A stretch of DNA of 8,817 nucleotides from an uncultured Blautia sp. (lineage in GTDB: Bacteria; Bacillota; Clostridia; Lachnospirales; Lachnospiraceae), in the NCBI GenBank assembly GCA_934373235.1, contig CAKROW010000089.1:1-8817 (forward strand). Direction: 5' to 3'. Numbering within the stretch: the stretch's first letter is position 1; each line of letters begins with the position of its first letter. Below are positions 4,947 through 8,817 of the stretch, piece after piece. The position numbers and the translations under genes were made by a program. Below the pieces are notes generated by a model. That model worked only from the letters and a program-made list of their open reading frames with translations, ran no database searches and was not told where the DNA came from.

Positions 4947-6944
4947 ATGAGTAGCAATACGCCAAACAAAGAAGATTACGTGCTTAATATGCAAGCAGAT
5001 ATAAGGCGCGGATTAAGCGCTCTCGACGAAAAGAAAAACTGGATAGATTTATATGAAAAATGGAGGGAAGATGAGAAAAATCAGTTTTCTTCACTACTAA
5101 TGGTTACGGATTCATTTAATCTATCATGTGCAGGAGATTGTTATTCATATGACAACACTGACAAAAGTCATATGGTTGACTTGGATATTATGAAAATGTC
5201 TGTCTTCTTAAGCGAGCATCTAAGACAGTTATCCATAGAAGTTTTTGAAAATGTGAGAAAAACACGAAGTAGTGACAAGATCATTTCAATTATTGAATGT
5301 TATTTTGCAATAGTTGACGGAATAGCAAATAGTCATGAACTTGCAGGATGCATTGTAACCTTAAATGAAGCAGCAGAAAAGCAAATGGTACTTCAAGGTG
5401 TTCGTTCAGTAGATTTGTATGTTTGTTTTTATTCGCTCAGAGAATTATTAAGAAAAGAAACTACAGAATCACTGTTCTTACTATATATATACTGGAGAAT
5501 AACAAAGTCTAAAAAGAATTTGAAAAGCTTGGTTAATGCGATAATTGATTATATTCAGGTTTACTTTGATGATTTTGATAACGATCCTCAGATGCATTTG
5601 CATTATCCTTTGGATGGGCTGATGATTGTTAAAAAACTGGCCGTTATTTCTCATTGGTTTGAGATTATCGCATTCCATACAAATGGAATATTTGACAAAT
5701 ATAAAGATTTGAAATGGTTGGCTCCGGTCGATGCAATGGCAGACGATATCGTAGAAACTGCTCAGATTTCAAAATTTGAAATGCTAAATTATAAACGTAT
5801 TTTTATAAACGATGACAACGAGACTGTTAGAAAAAAGGCCATCGGAAATCATGGGTATGCGATATGGATTAAGACTGTCGATGTGATGCACATCTTTTGC
5901 GATGTTTGCCAGGTCCTTTGTTATCTTTCGGAAGATGAACTGAAAAAGATGAATACAACGAAGGCAGCGATGATTGAGTTGTATGATAATATGACGAAAA
6001 TAAGGAACTATTATACCAGCAAAGTCTTTTTCCATCAGGTATATTTTGAATTGGAACGAAAGTATTTCGACTCTCGGTTTATGAATGCCCGTGAAGAGGA
6101 TGCAAAACTTATATCAGATTCTGTTGATGATGTCCTTGCATTTGTTGATGCTATTTCTTCGGATGATATCGAGAATCTTATGCAGGCTAAGATGAACTAC
6201 CTTGGGCGATTAAAAGCATTCACAACGGAGGAACAGGAAAGCAAATTAGATGATCTTACATCCCAGATTGCAGACAAGATTAAAACAGCAATAAGTAAAA
6301 AAGATATATACGATGAGCTGTATGCAGCTGTATCCTCAGAATTTGAGCCATATTTGACGACACTTGCGAAATATCCGAATATATTTTGTTCATTGGTATC
6401 TGCAGAATACTTGTATAAACAGTATGTTGAGAATCATGAGCCAAGAGAAAATTTTGATTATAGTTGCATCTCTATAATGTATTACATGTCGCTTGAAGAT
6501 TTCTTGAATAAATTGGTCTATATTCCTTATGCGAAGGAAGTTCTTTCGACTGTAGATAAGAAAGAAGTACAAAATTATAATCGAAAGCAAAACATCGGAT
6601 GGAAAAAATATGTATCAGATTATACTAAGTTTTGGAAGAATGGGAAGCCGAAGGATTCTTGCGAAATTGGTGTAGTAGGATTCTTGCTTGATGGTATTGA
6701 CGATGAGGAATATTTCCAGAAGTTCCTGAATGTCAGGTTCGGTATAGTTGATATAGAGGCGATAAAAGCGTTTGGTAAGACATTAAAAGTCAAGGCAAAA
6801 CGTAGAAATGATGCTGCACATGGCGGGAATTATCTAACGTACAATGATGTATGTGAAGATAAAGGGAATGTCTACGATATTGTAAATGAATATAGGGGAA
6901 TGATTCTGGAATTGTTAGAACTAATATTTCCAAGAGAAAAATAA
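4947..6944 (+). CDS. Large protein with C-terminal HEPN ribonuclease motif; candidate phage-defence / abortive-infection effector (665 aa)
   Basis: The start is placed at ATG 4947. The protein appears almost wholly alpha-helical and soluble, with no signal peptide or convincing membrane span. The only functional signature I recognise is at the C-terminus: KRRNDAAHGGNYLTY contains RNxxxH (R620, N621, H625), the catalytic signature of HEPN-superfamily RNases, followed by a helix (about 640-660) of the usual HEPN four-helix bundle. An earlier helix with E517 (YMSLEDFLNKLVY) probably begins the domain, with an insert between the two. HEPN RNases act as dimers and are known in anti-phage and toxin systems (RnlA, PrrC, Cas13, ApeA, Abi proteins). 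The N-terminal ~500 residues match nothing I recognise and may be a sensor or regulatory region. The location between lysis genes and integrase, the A/T-rich composition and the closely bounding terminators fit horizontally acquired cargo. The active-site motif looks intact; the defence role is inferred. Confidence 0.75.
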   Translation: MSSNTPNKEDYVLNMQADIRRGLSALDEKKNWIDLYEKWREDEKNQFSSLLMVTDSFNLSCAGDCYSYDNTDKSHMVDLDIMKMSVFLSEHLRQLSIEVFENVRKTRSSDKIISIIECYFAIVDGIANSHELAGCIVTLNEAAEKQMVLQGVRSVDLYVCFYSLRELLRKETTESLFLLYIYWRITKSKKNLKSLVNAIIDYIQVYFDDFDNDPQMHLHYPLDGLMIVKKLAVISHWFEIIAFHTNGIFDKYKDLKWLAPVDAMADDIVETAQISKFEMLNYKRIFINDDNETVRKKAIGNHGYAIWIKTVDVMHIFCDVCQVLCYLSEDELKKMNTTKAAMIELYDNMTKIRNYYTSKVFFHQVYFELERKYFDSRFMNAREEDAKLISDSVDDVLAFVDAISSDDIENLMQAKMNYLGRLKAFTTEEQESKLDDLTSQIADKIKTAISKKDIYDELYAAVSSEFEPYLTTLAKYPNIFCSLVSAEYLYKQYVENHEPRENFDYSCISIMYYMSLEDFLNKLVYIPYAKEVLSTVDKKEVQNYNRKQNIGWKKYVSDYTKFWKNGKPKDSCEIGVVGFLLDGIDDEEYFQKFLNVRFGIVDIEAIKAFGKTLKVKAKRRNDAAHGGNYLTYNDVCEDKGNVYDIVNEYRGMILELLELIFPREK

Positions 6945-6953
6945 GTGATGCAT

Positions 6954-6992
6954 GACCTGTGGGTAGAGATACCTGCAGGTCTTATTTTTTTT
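6954..6992 (+). terminator. Strong intrinsic terminator after the HEPN gene
   Basis: Bases 6954-6965 pair with 6970-6981 (12 bp, two G-U) around a GAGA tetraloop, followed by TTATTTTTTTT. It lies ten bases after the HEPN stop codon and insulates the cassette from xis/int. It shares CCTGTGGGT, AGAGAT and TGCAGG in the same order with the endolysin terminator at 4498-4541. Confidence 0.85.
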
Positions 6993-7040
6993 GTCTTTTT
7001 TCGTCATTCACCGGAATTATCTCGGCAAAAGGCGCTTAGG

Positions 7041-7069
7041 AAGATAGAAGAGAAGAATCTTACTATCTT
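7041..7069. repeat. Inverted repeat just upstream of the xis ribosome site
   Basis: AAGATAG (7041-7047) and CTATCTT (7063-7069) are exact reverse complements with a 15-base loop. The second arm ends three bases before the GGAGG at 7072-7076. It could be an operator or an mRNA hairpin influencing xis translation. The stem is short and A/T-rich, so this is tentative. Confidence 0.3.
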
Positions 7070-7083
7070 ATGGAGGTGTCGAT

Positions 7084-7293
7084 ATGACCGAGAAGAGAGA
7101 ACTGCCTTGGTGGCAGAAATACACATTAACATTGAATGAAGCATCGGAGTACTTCGGTATCGGATACAAGAAATTGAAACTCTTTGTTCAGGAACATTCA
7201 GATGCTGACTTTGTTCTCTGGAACGGCAACAGAGCGCTGATTAAGCGTGAGCAGTTTGAGAAGTATATGGACAGTCAGATGAATGTGATTTAG
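7084..7293 (+). CDS. xis: Excisionase, Tn916 Xis family
   Basis: A 69-aa DNA-binding recombination directionality factor that bends DNA at the element ends and directs the integrase towards excision. The layout matches Tn916 Xis closely: a short polar lead (MTEKRELPWWQKY), then TLTLNEASEYFGIGYKKLKLFVQEH (winged-helix recognition region, about 14-38), then WNGNRALIKREQFEKYMD (wing and last helix, about 47-64); Tn916 Xis is of similar length. GGAGG at 7072-7076 lies seven bases before the ATG. It is followed by the matching integrase 137 bases downstream. The GTG/ATG-rich frame upstream (from 6945) is not coding. Confidence 0.9.
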   Translation: MTEKRELPWWQKYTLTLNEASEYFGIGYKKLKLFVQEHSDADFVLWNGNRALIKREQFEKYMDSQMNVI

Positions 7294-7315
7294 TTCAAAA
7301 AAGTTTTTAAATTTC

Positions 7316-7347
7316 TTGTGGAAAAAGAGCTTTGTCTGTGGTACACT
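7316..7347 (+). promoter_or_regulatory. Possible extended -10 promoter for int
   Basis: TGGTACACT at 7339-7347 contains a TGn extension and a TACACT -10 box (7342-7347). The nearest -35-like hexamer is TTGTGG at 7316-7321, with a long 20-base spacer, so the assignment rests on the extended -10. A separate int promoter would fit the 137-base gap between xis and int. Confidence 0.35.
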
Positions 7348-7351
7348 ATCA

Positions 7352-7375
7352 ATACATAGTCGGATACATACTATG
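7352..7375. repeat. Paired direct and inverted repeats between xis and int
   Basis: ATACATA occurs at 7352-7358 and again at 7364-7370 (12-base period). CATAGT (7355-7360) and ACTATG (7370-7375) form an inverted repeat across nine bases. They sit just downstream of the possible int promoter, a position suited to a repressor or Xis binding site controlling int. They are short and could be chance. Confidence 0.35.
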
Positions 7376-7430
7376 CGCTATATGAATTAAGCAGCAAGGC
7401 TCTCCCGATTTTGAAAGGAGACGATGTTCA

Positions 7431-8699
7431 ATGAGCGAAAAAAGACGCGATAGTAAAAATCGCATTCTTCGCACAGGAGAGAGCCAGGAAGCGGATGGAC
7501 GATACAAGTTCCGATATATAGATGGCAATGGAAAGCGTAAGACGGTTTACAGCTGGAGATTGGTAGCTACGGATAGTATCCCAGCCGGAAAAAGAGATAA
7601 TGCACCTTTACGAGAACAGGAGAAAGCAATCAACAGAGACGTGAATGATATGATTACTCCTGATGGCGCAGGCTTGACAGTTCTTGACTTGGTGAAGAAA
7701 TACATTGCAACCAAGACAGGCGTTAAGCATACAACCAGAGCTGGTTATGGTACTGTAATCAATTTGCTGGATAAGGATCCCTTTGGCGCAAGACGAATTG
7801 ATAAAATTAGATTGTCGGATGCAAAGGAGTGGTTGATTAGATTGCAGCAGGTGGATAAGAAAAGCTATTCAGCGATTCACTCCATCAGAGGGGTAGTTAG
7901 ACCGGCATTTCAGATGGCAGTGGATGATGATATATTAAGAAAGAACCCATTTGAATTTCAACTGGCAACTGTGGTGGTAAATGATGCGGTCACTCGTGAG
8001 GCCATTACAAGAAAACAGGAAAGAACTTTCCTTGATTTCATCAAAAATGATACGCACTATAGCAAGTATTATGACGGTATGTACATTCTGTTTAAGACAG
8101 GGATGCGTATTTCGGAATTTACAGGGCTGACGGTTAAGGATTTGGATATGGAGAACAGAACCATCAATATTGATCACCAGCTGCAGAAGACCGGAACATT
8201 GGTCTATATTGATACAACAAAGACCTATGCCGGTACAAGAGTGATTCCGATGCAGGATGATGTATACGAATGTTTTCAGCGTATATTGAAAAATCGCAGA
8301 CCACCGAAGGTAGAACCTATGATTGATGGTTATTCTGGTTTCCTATGCTTTGATAAGGACGGTAAACCTATGGTGGCAATGCATTGGGAGAAATACTTCC
8401 AGCATGCGGTTGACAAATACAACAGCATTTATCGTGTACAGCTTCCTAAAATTACACCTCATGTATGCAGACACACATACTGCTCTAATATGGCGAAGTC
8501 CGGAATGAATCCAAAGGTACTTCAGTATCTGATGGGTCATTCGGATATCAGTGTCACTCTCAATACCTATACACATCTTAAGCTGGATGACGCGAGAGAA
8601 GAAGTGGAGAAGCTTGCCAAGAAGCAGGCAGAAGCTGAAAATGAGTTTCGGCAGTTAGGTATGAAGGAGGACAAGGTCAAATTCAAGAAGATGGGGTAA
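7431..8699 (+). CDS. int: Tyrosine integrase, Tn916 Int family
   Basis: A 422-aa site-specific recombinase catalysing integration and, with Xis, excision through a covalent 3'-phosphotyrosine intermediate. The N-terminal ~75 residues (MSEKRRDSKNRILRTGESQ...GRYKFRYIDGNGKRKTVYSWRLVATDSIPAGKRD) match the Tn916 Int arm-binding domain. Residues ~85-180 form the core-binding SAM-like domain (LVKKYIATKT...SDAKEWLIRLQ). The catalytic domain contains R226 (KTGMRISEFTGL), K264 (DTTKTYAGTRVIP), H344 and R347 (ITPHVCRHTYC), H370 (LMGHSDISVTLNTY) and nucleophile Y380. The set is complete, so the enzyme should be active. AAAGGAG at 7414-7420 precedes the ATG by ten bases. The length is close to that of Tn916 Int (405 aa, from memory), with a slightly longer C-terminus. 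The downstream repeat cluster is a plausible substrate site. Confidence 0.95.
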   Translation: MSEKRRDSKNRILRTGESQEADGRYKFRYIDGNGKRKTVYSWRLVATDSIPAGKRDNAPLREQEKAINRDVNDMITPDGAGLTVLDLVKKYIATKTGVKHTTRAGYGTVINLLDKDPFGARRIDKIRLSDAKEWLIRLQQVDKKSYSAIHSIRGVVRPAFQMAVDDDILRKNPFEFQLATVVVNDAVTREAITRKQERTFLDFIKNDTHYSKYYDGMYILFKTGMRISEFTGLTVKDLDMENRTINIDHQLQKTGTLVYIDTTKTYAGTRVIPMQDDVYECFQRILKNRRPPKVEPMIDGYSGFLCFDKDGKPMVAMHWEKYFQHAVDKYNSIYRVQLPKITPHVCRHTYCSNMAKSGMNPKVLQYLMGHSDISVTLNTYTHLKLDDAREEVEKLAKKQAEAENEFRQLGMKEDKVKFKKMG

Positions 8700-8720
8700 A
8701 TGGTCTAATTTAGACCATTT
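8698..8720. repeat. Perfect inverted repeat overlapping the int stop codon
   Basis: AAATGGTCTA (8698-8707) and TAGACCATTT (8711-8720) are exact reverse complements separated by ATT. A second, overlapping dyad pairs CCATTT (8715-8720) with AAATGG (8725-8730). No T-run follows, so this looks like a protein-binding site rather than a terminator. Confidence 0.65.
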
Positions 8721-8768
8721 CGTAAAATGGCTAGAAAGTCAGTAAATTCAAGGCTTTGAAGATGGTCG

Positions 8769-8817
8769 TGGTCTAAAACAGATTGAAAAAGGGTAAAATT
8801 TTTAGACCAAATTTTTT
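8769..8817 (+). terminator. Terminator-like hairpin made of inverted TGGTCTAAAA repeats
   Basis: TGGTCTAAAA (8769-8778) pairs exactly with TTTTAGACCA (8800-8809) across a 21-base loop, followed by AATTTTTT to the window end. It may terminate int transcription, although the stem is A/T-rich and the loop long. Because the arms match the repeats beside the int stop, recombinase binding is an equally good explanation. Confidence 0.4.

Larger units (their letters stand above)
8693..8817. other. Candidate attachment-site region: cluster of TGGTCTAA repeats next to int
   Basis: In 125 bases the TGGTCTA motif or a near copy occurs at 8701-8707 (+), 8711-8717 (-), 8769-8775 (+) and 8803-8809 (-). Degenerate copies are AAATGG-CTA at 8725-8733 (one T missing) and ATGGTC at 8762-8767. 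GTAAAW recurs at 8694, 8722, 8742 and 8793. Integrases of this class recognise repeated arm sites near the element end beside int, so this is the likely att end. The sequence stops in AATTTTTT, so the core crossover site cannot be located and may lie at or just beyond the edge. Confidence 0.5.

Noticed and set aside
6512..6520. Further TGGTCTA copies in the HEPN gene (near 6514) and in int (near 8200)
   Set aside because: Both encode Leu/Val-Tyr in frame, are isolated and lack partner repeats, so they are taken as chance and not as part of the att repeat cluster.
6945..7139. Plus-strand open frame between the HEPN gene and xis
   Set aside because: It would run straight through the strong terminator hairpin and T-run and overlap xis in another frame, and it has no ribosome site.
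8693..8817. CRISPR-like array from the repeated motifs
   Set aside because: Repeats are under 12 bases, irregularly spaced, in both orientations, and without uniform spacers or cas genes.

Overview
All genes in this window lie on the + strand. It reads as the right-hand end of a temperate phage or phage-derived element from a Firmicute, most likely a gut Lachnospiraceae/Clostridia relative. The reasons are the strong AAGGAGG-type ribosome sites, a Firmicutes-type holin and amidase/glucosaminidase/SH3 endolysin, and a Tn916-family excisionase and integrase. The host assignment is inferred from gene style, not from a marker gene.

Layout. (1) 1-2420: the end of the tail module. A tail/minor structural protein is cut off by the window start, and a 466-aa probable tail-tip or receptor-binding protein follows it with a TGATG stop/start overlap. 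(2) 2427-2492: a terminator hairpin overlapped by an alternative upstream hairpin. (3) 2513-4476: the lysis module, a holin and a three-module endolysin joined by an ATGA overlap, closed by a long terminator hairpin at 4498-4541. (4) 4558-6992: an accessory cassette with its own promoter between two inverted repeats. It holds a 55-aa predicted single-span membrane protein, a UUCG-loop terminator, and then a 665-aa protein whose C-terminus carries a canonical HEPN ribonuclease motif (RNxxxH, R620-H625), followed by a strong terminator. This gene is visibly more A/T-rich than most of the tail and lysis genes: spot counts of single 60-base lines are 21/60 G+C at 5101 and 23/60 at 6301, against 42/60 at 1441, 25/60 at 1981 and 30/60 at 2581. 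(5) 7084-8699: a Tn916-type excisionase and tyrosine integrase. (6) 8693-8817: a dense cluster of direct and inverted copies of a TGGTCTAA motif, ending in a T-run, which is the likely recombination (att) end of the element.

How it works together. The tail and lysis genes build and release particles. Xis and Int move the element in and out of the chromosome, probably acting on the repeat cluster beside int. The cassette between them sits in the classic 'moron' position and is the most interesting part: a candidate HEPN-RNase anti-phage or abortive-infection gene behind a small membrane protein gene and an intrinsic terminator, with no room for its own promoter. Twice in this window (2492/2496 and 4922/4928) a perfect terminator-like hairpin lies only a few bases upstream of a ribosome site, so both the lysis genes and the HEPN gene seem to depend on read-through or antitermination. 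No tRNA, rRNA, CRISPR array, insertion sequence or minus-strand gene was found, and no gene-free stretch exceeds 300 bases.
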